Positions 26,601-34,059 of a DNA stretch of 52,387 nt are shown piece after piece (position 1 is the first letter of the stretch; each line of letters starts with the position of its first letter). Both the position numbers and the translations under genes were made by a program. The stretch covers positions 1 through 52,387 of the forward strand of contig CAZOIA010000012.1 of the NCBI GenBank assembly GCA_964579675.1, given 5' to 3'. The stretch comes from CAZOIA01 sp964579675 (GTDB lineage: Bacteria > Planctomycetota > Phycisphaerae > UBA1845 > PWPN01). The notes below the pieces were generated by a model that worked only from the letters and a program-made list of their open reading frames with translations, made no database searches and was not told where the DNA came from.

Positions 26601-28115
26601 GCCCGCGACATGCGAGTGGTGGCGGTGCAGCGGATCGCCCCGCGGGAGATGAGCCAGATCCTGACCGAGTACCTGCGCAAGCCGGGCCGCGCCGGACGGT
26701 CCGACCCGTCGCTCCTGGGTGACGTCAAGATCATGTCGAGTGACAGCGCCAGCGCGGTGGTGCTCACCGGGCCCGAGGATCGGCTGAACGACCTGGAGCA
26801 GTTGATCCGGAAGGTGGACGATGAGGCGCCCGACCCGACGGACCCGGAAACGGGTCGCAAGATGGAGGTCATTGCCCTGACGAACGCCGATCCGAGCAGC
26901 GTGGCCACGGTGATCACGCGGTCGTTCACCAAGCGGGGCGCGGTGGCCGAGGCCGATCGCGTCGATGCGGTGGCCGAGCGGGCGACCAACTCCGTGGTGG
27001 TAACCGCTACGGAGGACAAGCTCAAGCAGATTCGGGAGATGGTTGCCAATCTGGACAAGACCTCCGCCAACACGCCCCAGCAGAAGATCATCCGTCTGGA
27101 GCACGCCCGGGCGGAGGACCTGGCCGACGTGCTGACCCAGACGTACCGGAGCAGTCGTCGCGGCTCGTACGGGCCGCCGATTACCTTTGCCGCCGATCCC
27201 AACGGCAATGCCGTCGTCGTCTCCGCCGGGCTCGCGGACCTGGAGGGCATCGAGGCCACCGTGGCCGAACTCGATAAGCCCGCCACCGAAGGCTTCGAGG
27301 AACTGCGGGTCATTCCCCTCGAGCACATCGACGCCCAGGAAACGCTCGACATCATGACCGAGTACCTCCGCAAGCCGGGGGGCCGGCGATCGCGGACCGG
27401 ATCGGACCTGATCGGCGACATCCGGCTCCAGGCATCAGGAACCCTGAACGCCCTGATCGTCAGCGGGTCGAAGGAGGAGCTCGACCGCATTGAGAAGGAC
27501 GCCCTGCACATGGACAAGGAGGTGGCGGGCGCGGGGGTGCCGAAGATCATCAAGATCGAGCACGCCTCCGCGTCCCAGTTAGCCACCACGCTGACGCGGA
27601 TCTTCACTGACCCGGCCAAGAGCGGCCGCGGGCGGCGGAATACGGAGATGATCCCGCTGATTATGGCCAACGAAGCCACGAACTCCCTGGTCGTCAGGGC
27701 CCGGGTGAACGACTTCACGTTGATCGAGGACATGGCTCGACAGTTGGATACCGAAGCGACGGGTCTGGCCGGCGTGGACATCATCGCCGTGCAGCGGGGC
27801 GTGGACGTTACTTCGCTCGCCCGGCAGCTTGAACAGACGATCAACCGCGGGGAGAGCTACCTGCAGCGCACGCAGCCGGGGTACCTGGCCCGGCAAGTGG
27901 CGATTGGCGTGGACCCGCGTTCTTCGGCGTTGATTGTGGCCGGCCCGCCGGAGATGTTCGAGCGGGTCAGGCAAACCGTGACAGAGCTTCAGACCATCAA
28001 GCCGCCCGGGGGCGGACAGACGGCGATGGTCATACCGGTCAAGAACATCCGGGCCCAGGACGTGGCGCGCGTGCTGGACCAGTTCATCGAGCAGCAGCAG
28101 GGCGGCAGGCGGTAA
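17670..28115 (+). CDS. giant secretin-N-module protein (3481 residues), no secretin barrel
   Basis: Exported protein composed almost wholly of secretin N1-type modules. The ATG at 17670 is preceded by GGAGGTC and gives a signal peptide with core VGGLLSVLVLVLAVYELAAW. A proline-rich linker leads to an N0/STN-like domain at residues about 184-265 (FDKVCADLQEMSGLSMIGLN). I count about 36 modules of 70-110 residues, each with a first half of the form xxxxPLxHAxAxxVAxxLxxxF and a second half like TNxLLVxAxxxxxxxIxxLIxxLDVP. Residues about 660-1290 carry Gly/Ser/Tyr/Arg-rich loops. Residues about 1441-1608 are a long Pro/Ala-rich interruption and 1674-1731 are Lys/Glu-rich. Residues 2451-2903 are a threefold duplication. 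The last module ends after its first half (QTAMVIPVKNIRAQDVARVL). There is no outer-membrane secretin domain. It probably stacks below the secretin encoded next as a periplasmic conduit. Confidence 0.85.
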   Translation: MRTRRWDAAYVGGLLSVLVLVLAVYELAAWGSSAAAAEIGSPQSERPGTPGPTAATQPASGVRPHSKDRPRSIRDFAETRHGRRPGVRPAKDGPPSTRPAGAHDPGPHNEVKYEADKIPEVSEERLAELAAKARASTQPSGPVGRPGPRPDARTSATREDTKTDQPDLKIPGWWKLPPEERPYFFSWENTRFDKVCADLQEMSGLSMIGLNLIEPNTVKPITFQSVKIMRYDEALTTFDLIVVEMGFWVVNRDDYLVIRRLTEWYRHTPPERMYRSLEAYREADLPMWEVASVVYVPQNASASMLAASANDDVPDSTARATVVAGTNGVRIQGFVYFIERQLAYMQGIDVVPDDGREWKFYSLKHVSCGDASVLLQTMMAAVGGGQGPSPAPARPPRAPGGRRPSPTPTPSVSPVSVGASPADAIEIEEQMGSNRLLIKATPAKHRLIEGYLKTYIDVETEPTQKTEIIQLKHADPATMVNMINPILGERRIVQPPAPPAKPGKKAPPPPPPRVQNVNTTAVLTPLPQMRSILVKANDREMKQIKELIDMLDVPEEESKFQFVKLEHAQASSVATILTTALSSGRSPRPTAGRQPFRAVADTQTNRALVISGEPDDLEEAHELIAKLDVDPMAGAAEHMVTLENTVPSALSSLLSERFSARGGGGGSSYSYSRSYSRYGSRSGGGGGTDLPRFIANDESKMLIVLCHDEMWPDIERLILTIDEKSEVLRTTRSYQLKHTGASNVAIILTQALGSGGGRSRYYGPPTSPDEPTFQYDTQTNLLLVTATEEDHKKAADLIAQLDVPGPDEAPDFKPIQLTTAEAEYVAGKIQELFGQQSGYGGYRYSSRYGAGPPKVQARVVAEPITNRVLVSASEEDFAKAEELARAIDEGYAAKDYVRKTFVLEHAEPFNIQQAVQAMFVEGSGSSRSRYAPTAGTPGGVKIAPIANGIVVVAPKDKMQEIEEFIAELDTDPMGDNEIKMYKVEGTDYYGTYQIARNLDQLFNAGSSGGYRGGSRPGSGLRFIGEYGSDLLFVSAPAEKMTEIDEKVQEFLQGRKSEDLTMVIRHFEIKEAKPQDVADVIEPILQTKYQELQQKSGGRSRFYGYYGSQGPQVTVHKTARKIMVSAPEALMTQTEELIKEFDQPPMPSTTVIVALKTARASDIAPIVEDQMRERGSSSPSRSRWSRYRYGGYFGGSYGGYGSSSAGADELQITAVESSNSIILRGPEEKVYDAKELIVKLDSDARPDGPMINVYQIQHADLYDVASMIEDMAGGGGGGLRSSGLTRGGGGQVIVNTDYYTNRIIVSAPYEKFPLIEQIIKLSEQMAEEVEAQTQLAGGKRGQEIQRDKFGVTKLYDVKGPAKEIAEYLDKILYSTIGYDAPLVKPFFIGNQIVVTGDPKYFKQVEDWLEKIEKDPPPVQMKVVVRRTAVSPSKVVSQWARFSPQASQEVNIRAVERSGAGGDPMEAIKEHEIEWYHPVATESSGGSGASPFVPPGGLSELRQAALALVWTDAPRITVTGAASQPAATSQPASETAAKPPAVLAEAPPSSKVAAESPEPAAVPKSAMPAAASPRDETVPSAEPGMTPERAMMAQVYDAARDVTETEKAQILFDEDQGLIIMVGPESQLDEIGELMDLIIDELEEIEDATKADIRVFRVNHIDVTVAAAILEQMFNEQAKAKGKPGQKPPAKEAKAGKKAKPGEEEEEESAAARRRREEEEEKAKQEAEAAQAAVAAQRIKVMPDPRTRTLIVKAAPALFPEIAELLLKIDRPGIGMPVDIKIFKLQHLNAYEVEQAIKAILKIEDPLRGRRARLPAARGAAASSARQAEMIEQLQQQVLEMQAAAGGAEGEKEGTLKINPAKEITITSDATTNTIIVSAPVEGMKLVEKLINELEEQEIPIQIKTWDLKNADAEKVAAELEKVFQAAGRRGRSGGEGEGVTPSRIGNVKIAADSRTNKIVIRALDSDIAKIEPIIADLDVPPTERQVQLYPIEHASATELVTALNDIFVQDPKAVGTGPQAVRITADADTNTVLVRAPQAQQTIIGAKIGELDERVGVTKLPRQIELKFASATAVAQQLQSIFVPKGARGSRAMRQRVSVTGDDNSRILFVKAPDELFEEIRSVAETMDVPTNQEIRVFKLAHASATDVKDNFVTMATQLMRQLKGPAGGAADIPVVTADPRMNALIVAGSPAALLVVEQVIQEIDRAPEGPTQTTTAMFSMPLGNSSTAALTINNLYRSVKYVSGVQPPRAVASGPNVLYVYGTNEQIQQVKSQVIDPMSEYLTPLATAVKDVQIDIEHANVDDVAQTLTDWFSKRAANLQKAGVTNVPPAELAVSIMPDPATKRLFVSCTEGNEKIIRDLLSTLDVEGATDRGQQTKVIAVKFADLNYTTQALTKTFRKTGRVAPSEQVTITPEYGTNSIVIKAPAEEMKEIEALLAQIDRDDANKMTAPVTVEVKNVRATELARTLNEMIRRTTRRDRRTGAYPLTVTAQDAANALLVTAASAKHMEDIRGVIAKLDTRPAGDERRVSPYPLRYAELDSTQRIILSRFKGQEDLPLRDQVEIEFDYATGSLLVTASEQNHMEVASIVEGVDVSNLTKVQMPKTIKLEHARASDVAGMMNEIIRRSKRIDKKTRTYPITVTANDASNTLVVMANEENMAEAESLIAQLDVAPKREEDRSVKSYPLQYAEIGSVVQAITTRFQDNASRPVKDQVGITPDYTNNALLVTASDENHAVIDKIITDLDTSNLAALQVPEKIKVDHIRASELADMLNEMIRRTRRIDKRTRTYPVTVSAHDPTNTLMVTANARDMEEMKALITQFDVPREVEDERTTKSYFIQYADVRSVLNIIDTKFADNSSLSLNDQVEAVGEYATNSVVVTASATNHEQVSALIEQVDQTSIGTRKTFTIAIQNADPEDVAQALTTIYNTAMPRSRTGRVPAVFTVARGSRMILATCSQAELEDIKALVNQLDVIEEGDARDMRVVAVQRIAPREMSQILTEYLRKPGRAGRSDPSLLGDVKIMSSDSASAVVLTGPEDRLNDLEQLIRKVDDEAPDPTDPETGRKMEVIALTNADPSSVATVITRSFTKRGAVAEADRVDAVAERATNSVVVTATEDKLKQIREMVANLDKTSANTPQQKIIRLEHARAEDLADVLTQTYRSSRRGSYGPPITFAADPNGNAVVVSAGLADLEGIEATVAELDKPATEGFEELRVIPLEHIDAQETLDIMTEYLRKPGGRRSRTGSDLIGDIRLQASGTLNALIVSGSKEELDRIEKDALHMDKEVAGAGVPKIIKIEHASASQLATTLTRIFTDPAKSGRGRRNTEMIPLIMANEATNSLVVRARVNDFTLIEDMARQLDTEATGLAGVDIIAVQRGVDVTSLARQLEQTINRGESYLQRTQPGYLARQVAIGVDPRSSALIVAGPPEMFERVRQTVTELQTIKPPGGGQTAMVIPVKNIRAQDVARVLDQFIEQQQGGRR
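25020..26378 (+). repeat. three tandem copies of a two-module unit within the giant protein
   Basis: Three consecutive units start at 25020, 25470 and 25926, each about 450-456 bp and about 151 residues long. Each has an A module (ASELADMLNEMIRR in unit 3, ASDVAGMMNEIIRR in unit 2, ATELARTLNEMIRR in unit 1, followed by TRTYPxTVTAxD) and a B module (SYPLQYAEIGSV-like, then DQVxITPxYxTNxLLVTAS). They are much more alike than other modules, which points to recent in-frame tandem duplication. Confidence 0.8.
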
Positions 28116-28295
28116 CCGTCCGGGCCAGGCTGGAGCAAAACGGATAGACAGACCGATGGACCCCTTGGGGCCACGGTGGATAGATGGGCAAGGACTCGAC
28201 AAAGGCTCGATAGAGGGAAGATATCAGGGCTTGCAGCGCCTTGGGGCCCGGGCTGGCCGACCAGGGTGCTGGGCCCCGTGCGGAGGAGCACTTCC

Positions 28296-31200
28296 ATGTT
28301 GCAAGGATGGATGATTCTGGTAGCGGCAATGGGTCAGGCCACGCAGCCAGCAACACCCCCGCCGGCGACCCCGGCCCCGGTCATGACCGTGGCGGGGGCC
28401 CCGAGGCGTCCCACCGTGGTCACCCGTCCCGGGTGGGCCCTACGCGAGGAAACGCCCGTGACCGAGGCGAAGGCACCGGCCACCAGGCCCGCGGCAGAAC
28501 TCCCGGCGGAACTCGCGGGCGAGATCCCTGCCCTGTCCGGCGATCCGATCGAGATCCACGCCACCGCCACCGGCGAACTCGTCATCACCGCCAACAAGGA
28601 TGACATGGCAATCCTGGCCAACATCATCGCCCTGATGGACCGCCAGCGGGCCGGGGCTGAACGAACGACCAGAATCTTCACCCTCCAGTCTGCCCAGGCC
28701 GCCGACATCGCGCCCAGCGTCCAGAAGTTCTGGAACGAGTTCATGAAACCGGCGGACGGCAAGGTCCGCCCCGAGGACACCCTGACGATCATCCCCGATG
28801 CCCGCTCGAATCTCCTCATGGTGGCGACCGCCAAGGAGCACATGGATGAGGTCGCAAAGATCATCGAGCAGTTGGACGTGCCGGCGTTCGGCCCCGAGGG
28901 TGTGGTCAAGTTCACGTCGATCCCTCTGAAGCACATCAAGGCCGCCGAGGCCGAGCAGAAGATCAAGGACCTGCTCGAGGCCCTCCGGAAGCAGCGCGGG
29001 GTCAGCAAGGACTTCGTGAACATCACCGCCGACGTGCGCACGAACACCCTGTTGATCTCCGCGTCTGAGAGGGACCTGGAGCAGATCAGGCACCTCATCG
29101 AGATCATTGACGTCGAGCCTGACGAGGAAACGGGCGGGGTAGTGAAGGTGGCGTTCGTCCCGCTGAAGAAGGCAGTTGCCCGGGACCTGGCGGACGCCCT
29201 GAACGAGATGCTGGCCACCGAGAGCGACGTGGCCAAGGCGATGCAGGAGCAGATCCGCCGGCTGCAGATTGTCCTGGCCGCCGAGGGCCGGGAACTCAGC
29301 CCCGTCAACCTGGAGAAGCCGATCAAGGTCTTCGCCGAGCCGGGGACGAACGCGATCGTGGTGGCGAGCGTGGAGTCGAACCTGGCCCCGCTGCTCGAGA
29401 TCGTCGAGCTTCTGGACACCCCGCCGGTGGCCGACGACGTGCTGATCAGGATCTATCCGCTCGAATACGCCGACGCGGAAACCCTTCGGAGCAACCTGCA
29501 GGACGTTTTCGACCGCGGTCGGCAACTGCCCAAGAACCCCGGGAAGGAAGTCGCGGGCCGGACCCCGCCCGGCATACCGGGAGGGCTGGTCTACGAGATC
29601 GGGCTGACCGTGGACACGCGCACGAACGCGCTGATTGTCTCCGCGAGACCGGAGCAGTTGGTGCTCGTCGAGCAGATCGTCAAGGCGGTTGACCTGGAGG
29701 AGAGCGCGAACAAGTTCCCCGTGCGGATGGTCCATCTGGAGCATGCCGACGTCCGGCGAATCAGGGAGGTATGCCAGGACCTGGCGGACCAGCGTGAGCG
29801 GATGGCGGAGCGGTTTGGCGACATGGCCGCCGAACGCGAGCGCATCCTGCTGGTCGAGGACGTGCGGACCAACAGCCTGATCGTCGTCGCCAACGAAGAG
29901 AACTACAACGACATCGCCGAGCTTGCCATCAAGCTCGACGGGGCGGATGACGAGTGGCTGGGCGACATCCGGATCCTGGTCCTCGACAAGCAGCTCACCG
30001 CGGCGGACCTGGCGGGCAAGATAGAGGACCTCTGGCAGCGGCGGGCGGACCTTCGCCGCGAGGGCGGCCTGCCCGAGGACAAGCCGGTGATCGTGACCGA
30101 CTCCCGCAGCAACTCGCTGGTCGTCGCGTCCAACAAGGAGGATTTCGAGGCGATCGAGCGGCTTGTGCAGCAACTCAAGCAGCAACCGCTCTCGCCCATG
30201 ATGGACATCCACCATCTCGTTCTCGACCACCACGACGCGGGCGAAATGGCGGAGCTCATACAACAGCTCTTCGATGAGCGGCTCAAGAACAGTCTCGCCA
30301 AGGGCGAGGAGGAGCAGCCGTCGGACAGGGTCTTCCTCGTCAATGACCCGCTGACGAACATGCTGTTCATCGTTTCCTCGCAATTCAATTACGAGGAGAT
30401 CGTCCGCCTCGTAACGAAGCTGGACGTGCCGCCCCCGGTCGAGGGCGTGATCAGGGCGTTCTACGTCAAGAACATCGACGTGAGCAAGGCTGAAGAAATC
30501 ATCAAGGAGATATTCAGCGAAGGCCTCTATCGCGGCTCGGCCGGGGACCGCGAACTGCCGGAATCCATGACCCGGGTCACAATCGTCTCCGACGTGCGGA
30601 GCAGTGCCCTCGTCGTCAGCGCGAGCCCTGAGAACTACGCGGTCGTGGGGGCCATTCTGAAGGAAATCGATCGGGTGGATGTCCCCGACTTCCCGACCGA
30701 GGCCCGCTTCTTCAAGATCGAACACGCCGACGTGGTCAACGTCGGCGACATTCTCACTCAACTCCTGGAGGGCATGCGCGACACGCTGGGGGACGAGTCG
30801 GACCAACTGGAATTCAACATCATCCCGGAGGTCCGCAGCGACCGGCTGATCGTAGTGGGCACGCGGTTTGCCATGAAGCGGGCCGAGGAACTGGTCCCGA
30901 AGCTGGACGTGCCCCAGGCGCCACCGACGTCCAAGGTGGTGGTGTACGACTTGAAGGAGGCGTCAGCGTCGCAGCTCGCAGAGGTGATGACCCAGTTGTT
31001 CGACGACCGGGCGTCGGGGGAGCAGGCGGGTGAACGGACGCCGGTTTCGATCATCGCGGACGACGCGTCGGGCAGTCTGGTGGTGACCGCCTCGGTGGAT
31101 GACCACGTGATGGTCGAGCACCTGCTGACCCTGCTGGACACGGAATCGAAGGTGGCCCAGCAGGTGGAGATCATCGCGCTGGCCGAGGCGAAGGCCCAGC

Positions 31201-33227
31201 AGATCGCGGACACGCTGGCGGACCTGCTGGACCAGCAGAACCGGGATCGCGAGCGGGGGTTCGCGATCACGCCGGAGCCTCGGACCAACTCGCTGGTCGT
31301 CTGGGCGCCACCGGACATGATGGCCCACATCCATAAGATCGTGGATCGGCTGGACAACAGCCGGCCCAAGACCGAGCTCGCCCTTCGGGTCTTCAAGCTG
31401 TACAACGCCAAGGCGGAGGAGCTATCCGAGCTGCTCAACGACTTCTTCGAGGCCGCCGGCGCGGGCGAAGGGGATGACGCCAAGCAGATGATCATCAGGT
31501 TCATCGCGGGCACCCACCCGGAGACCGGCCGGGCGGTCATCGAAAGCCTGGTGCACCAGGACGTCACGATCGCCCCCGACGAGAACACCAATGCCCTGTT
31601 GGTCATGGCGCCGGAAGCCAACATCGACATGATGCAGATGCTCATCGAGATGCTGGACAGCGTCGAGCCGGAAACCGTGACCGTGCGGGTGTTCCAGTTG
31701 CACAATGCCGACGCGACCGAGATGAAGGAACTGCTGGAGGAGCTGTTCGAGGCCGATCAGGAAGCGGCGCCGCGCAGGATCGCGATCGGTGAGGGCGGCG
31801 GGGTGGCAACCGGGGGCGGAGCGCTTGAACTGGCGTTTTCGGTGGACGAGCGCACCAACACGTTGATCGCCGCCGGCAGCCCCTCATATCTCCGCATGGT
31901 CGAGAGCCTGGTTTACAAACTGGATTACGAGGAGATGGACCAGCGGCTCGGGAAAGTGGTGCACTTGCGTTACCACACGGCCTCGGACATGGCAGATACC
32001 TTGCAGACCTACTTCGACGAGGAAAGCGAACTTCTCGAGGAGGCCGCGGGCGAGGAGGCAGCCGCCCGCCAGGTTCAGCGCCGGGTTATCGTCACGGAGG
32101 CGGCCCAGGAGGATACGGAATCCAACACGTTGCTGGTCAGCTACAGCCCCCGAATGGAATCGCAGGTGATCAGGATGATCAACGAGCTGGATCAACCGAT
32201 CCCCCAAGTGATGATCCAGGTCCTGATGGCGGAGGTCACGTTGACGGACAACTTCGAGTTGGGCATGGAGTTCGCGGTGCAGGACCTGTTGTTCAGCGAG
32301 AAGGCGACCCTGCACCCCAATACCGGCCTGCCGCAGGGCGACGACTACGACTATGTCTTCGGGACGGACATTGGTGCGGCCGGTTCCTCCGGCTTGGCCG
32401 GGATCAGCTTCACGGTGACGGGTGAGGATTTCGGCTTCCTGCTCAGGGCACTTCAGACCGAGGGCCGGGTCGAGATCCTCAGCCGGCCGTCAATCATGGT
32501 CCAGGACGGCCAGGACGCCGAGATCACCATCGGGGAGCAGGTCCCCACCGTCCAGGATGTGTCCGTGGGGATTGGCGGGATCGTGACCCCGTCGGTCAGC
32601 TATGTGGACGTGGGCATCATGCTCAAGGTTACCCCGATCATCAACCCCGACGGCTACGTGAACATGGAAATCGAGCCGGAGATCTCCGCTATCGGGACCT
32701 CGAGCGTGTCCATCGGGGCGGGGATCACGCTGCCGATCTTCACCAAGCGTAACGCGATCACTTCGGTGACGGTGAAGGATGGTGAAACGATCATCATCGG
32801 CGGGTTGATCACCAGCCGGGAGAACGACTCGGAGAGCAAGGTGCCGATCGCGGGAGACATCCCGGTACTCGGCAACCTGTTCCGGTCAACGGTGAAGTCC
32901 ACCACCAAGACCGAGCTGCTGATCGTCTTGACCCCGCACGTGGTTCGCGTGGCGGAGGATGCGCGCGATATCTCGATTGAGATGCGGGATTCGAGCGGCC
33001 TGAACGACAACATCCGGATGAGCCCGCTCATGCAGGGATTGCAGCTGAAGCCGGGGGACGAGCAGTTCGGCCCGGACGAACCGGTTTCACCTGACCGGGA
33101 GCAGGGCCCGACGGTGGACGAAGGCGAGGAGTTGGGGCCCGAGTTGGAGGAGTACGGCCCGGCGGCGGAGTCGATCTGGCTGGGCCCGGTGCCGGCTCAG
33201 CCTGCCATTGCTGCCCGGGCCGGATGA
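28296..33227 (+). CDS. gspD: type II secretion secretin GspD with about 14 extra N-modules
   Basis: Outer-membrane secretin of 1643 residues, against roughly 650 for classical GspD. The ATG at 28296 is chosen for the GGAGGAG just upstream and the short hydrophobic start MLQGWMILVAAMGQA, a probable signal peptide. After a Pro/Ala-rich linker, the first folded segment is only the second half of an N-module (DPIEIHATATGELVITANKD). About 14 complete modules follow to residue about 1299. The C-terminal secretin domain, about 1301-1554, shows IPQVMIQVLMAEVTL, RVEILSRPSIMVQDGQDAEI, VGIMLKVTPIINPDGYV, GETIIIGGLI and the signature IPVLGNLFRS. The last 90 residues are acidic and Pro-rich, perhaps for a pilotin. 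It lies 180 bp after the giant module protein, with which it presumably forms one channel. Confidence 0.92.
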   Translation: MLQGWMILVAAMGQATQPATPPPATPAPVMTVAGAPRRPTVVTRPGWALREETPVTEAKAPATRPAAELPAELAGEIPALSGDPIEIHATATGELVITANKDDMAILANIIALMDRQRAGAERTTRIFTLQSAQAADIAPSVQKFWNEFMKPADGKVRPEDTLTIIPDARSNLLMVATAKEHMDEVAKIIEQLDVPAFGPEGVVKFTSIPLKHIKAAEAEQKIKDLLEALRKQRGVSKDFVNITADVRTNTLLISASERDLEQIRHLIEIIDVEPDEETGGVVKVAFVPLKKAVARDLADALNEMLATESDVAKAMQEQIRRLQIVLAAEGRELSPVNLEKPIKVFAEPGTNAIVVASVESNLAPLLEIVELLDTPPVADDVLIRIYPLEYADAETLRSNLQDVFDRGRQLPKNPGKEVAGRTPPGIPGGLVYEIGLTVDTRTNALIVSARPEQLVLVEQIVKAVDLEESANKFPVRMVHLEHADVRRIREVCQDLADQRERMAERFGDMAAERERILLVEDVRTNSLIVVANEENYNDIAELAIKLDGADDEWLGDIRILVLDKQLTAADLAGKIEDLWQRRADLRREGGLPEDKPVIVTDSRSNSLVVASNKEDFEAIERLVQQLKQQPLSPMMDIHHLVLDHHDAGEMAELIQQLFDERLKNSLAKGEEEQPSDRVFLVNDPLTNMLFIVSSQFNYEEIVRLVTKLDVPPPVEGVIRAFYVKNIDVSKAEEIIKEIFSEGLYRGSAGDRELPESMTRVTIVSDVRSSALVVSASPENYAVVGAILKEIDRVDVPDFPTEARFFKIEHADVVNVGDILTQLLEGMRDTLGDESDQLEFNIIPEVRSDRLIVVGTRFAMKRAEELVPKLDVPQAPPTSKVVVYDLKEASASQLAEVMTQLFDDRASGEQAGERTPVSIIADDASGSLVVTASVDDHVMVEHLLTLLDTESKVAQQVEIIALAEAKAQQIADTLADLLDQQNRDRERGFAITPEPRTNSLVVWAPPDMMAHIHKIVDRLDNSRPKTELALRVFKLYNAKAEELSELLNDFFEAAGAGEGDDAKQMIIRFIAGTHPETGRAVIESLVHQDVTIAPDENTNALLVMAPEANIDMMQMLIEMLDSVEPETVTVRVFQLHNADATEMKELLEELFEADQEAAPRRIAIGEGGGVATGGGALELAFSVDERTNTLIAAGSPSYLRMVESLVYKLDYEEMDQRLGKVVHLRYHTASDMADTLQTYFDEESELLEEAAGEEAAARQVQRRVIVTEAAQEDTESNTLLVSYSPRMESQVIRMINELDQPIPQVMIQVLMAEVTLTDNFELGMEFAVQDLLFSEKATLHPNTGLPQGDDYDYVFGTDIGAAGSSGLAGISFTVTGEDFGFLLRALQTEGRVEILSRPSIMVQDGQDAEITIGEQVPTVQDVSVGIGGIVTPSVSYVDVGIMLKVTPIINPDGYVNMEIEPEISAIGTSSVSIGAGITLPIFTKRNAITSVTVKDGETIIIGGLITSRENDSESKVPIAGDIPVLGNLFRSTVKSTTKTELLIVLTPHVVRVAEDARDISIEMRDSSGLNDNIRMSPLMQGLQLKPGDEQFGPDEPVSPDREQGPTVDEGEELGPELEEYGPAAESIWLGPVPAQPAIAARAG

Positions 33228-33256
33228 CGAACCATGCGAAACGTCCCGCCAACAAC

Positions 33257-33348
33257 GAGCCACGGGTTTCAGCCCTTGACAAACGACAAACGCGTCGCGT
33301 TCCGAAGCGGCGAAGCTGCGTCGCTTGTCAAGGCTCAGCCCGTGCGGC
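33257..33348. repeat. long imperfect palindrome, REP-like variant
   Basis: Left arm GCCACGGGTTTCAGCCCTTG and right arm CAAGGCTCAGCCCGTGCGGC form an inverted repeat with about 45 bases between them, which contain further CGTCGC/GCGACG pairing. The core ACGGGTTTCAGCCC resembles the shorter REP-like palindromes of this window. It lies between gspD and the next lipoprotein gene, so it may also act on the operon mRNA as a stabilising or attenuating hairpin. Confidence 0.55.
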
Positions 33349-33398
33349 CTGCTGCGCCCAGCACAAACGCCCGATCGCGCACGAGGGGTGACCACCAA

Positions 33399-33956
33399 GT
33401 GAGCATTCGACGCCGGGCCGTGGTGTTGTCGGCGTTGCCGTTGGCCGCGATGTGGATCCAGGGCTGCCGGATGCCGGGCCGTAACGGAGCGGCAGATGAC
33501 CTCTCCGACGCGGAGAAAGTGCGCCACATGCCCACCGAGCCCAACGTGGTGAACATCGCCGTCTTTTACAACCCGTACTCCCCCTGGATCTGGAACGAGA
33601 ACAAGTCGAAGATCCGGGGCATATACGTCGGGGGCCTGTATCTCCTCGGACCCGGGGGCAAGGGGGTCTTCGGCGACGGCGTGATCTGCCCGAAACTGTA
33701 TGTCCTTCAGAAAGACCCGGGGGGCAAGAAGACCCCGGTGCTGGCGAAGGAATGGTCGTTCACGGTGGAGAAGGCGATCCCGTGGCGGGCCAAACAGAAG
33801 AGGGACCTGGGCTGGGGTTATGGGCTTCCTCTGGATTGGGGTGATCTCGATCTCTCGGGCCAGGAGATCAGCATGATCATCACCTTCGAGCGGAGCGATG
33901 GGCTGATCGTTAGTTCCGGCAAGAAGCACTATAATGTTCCCGGTGGCGCGTACTAG
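33399..33956 (+). CDS. lipoprotein encoded after the secretin
   Basis: A 185-residue lipoprotein of unknown function. The frame is open from 33234, but that part is the REP-like palindrome. The GTG at 33399 gives a clean signal peptide, SIRRRAVVLSALPLAAMWIQ, with lipobox-end Gly-Cys. The mature part has aromatic-rich strands (NIAVFYNPYSPWIWNENKSK, GIYVGGLYLLGPGGKG, KLYVLQKD, MIITFERSDG) that suggest a small beta-sandwich. Its place right after the secretin gene makes it a candidate pilotin, the lipoprotein that carries secretin subunits to the outer membrane, or another cell-envelope partner. I recognise no GspS or PilF motif, so this role rests on position alone. Confidence 0.7.
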   Translation: MSIRRRAVVLSALPLAAMWIQGCRMPGRNGAADDLSDAEKVRHMPTEPNVVNIAVFYNPYSPWIWNENKSKIRGIYVGGLYLLGPGGKGVFGDGVICPKLYVLQKDPGGKKTPVLAKEWSFTVEKAIPWRAKQKRDLGWGYGLPLDWGDLDLSGQEISMIITFERSDGLIVSSGKKHYNVPGGAY

Positions 33957-34059
33957 CCGAGGTTGCCCGGCAGGGCATCGAGGGGCGCGGGTGACCGGAC
34001 GCACGCGGCAAGCACACCCGATTGGAGGTCGAAGGACATTGCGATCGAGGCATCGGGCG

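Noticed and set aside
25383..27326. 647-codon minus-strand ORF with repeated motifs
   Set aside because: The repeats are the complement of the module repeats on the plus strand, not an independent protein.
28100..28300. Frameshift joining the giant module protein and the secretin
   Set aside because: No frame across the 180-base gap encodes module-like sequence, and the second gene has its own ribosome binding site and signal peptide.
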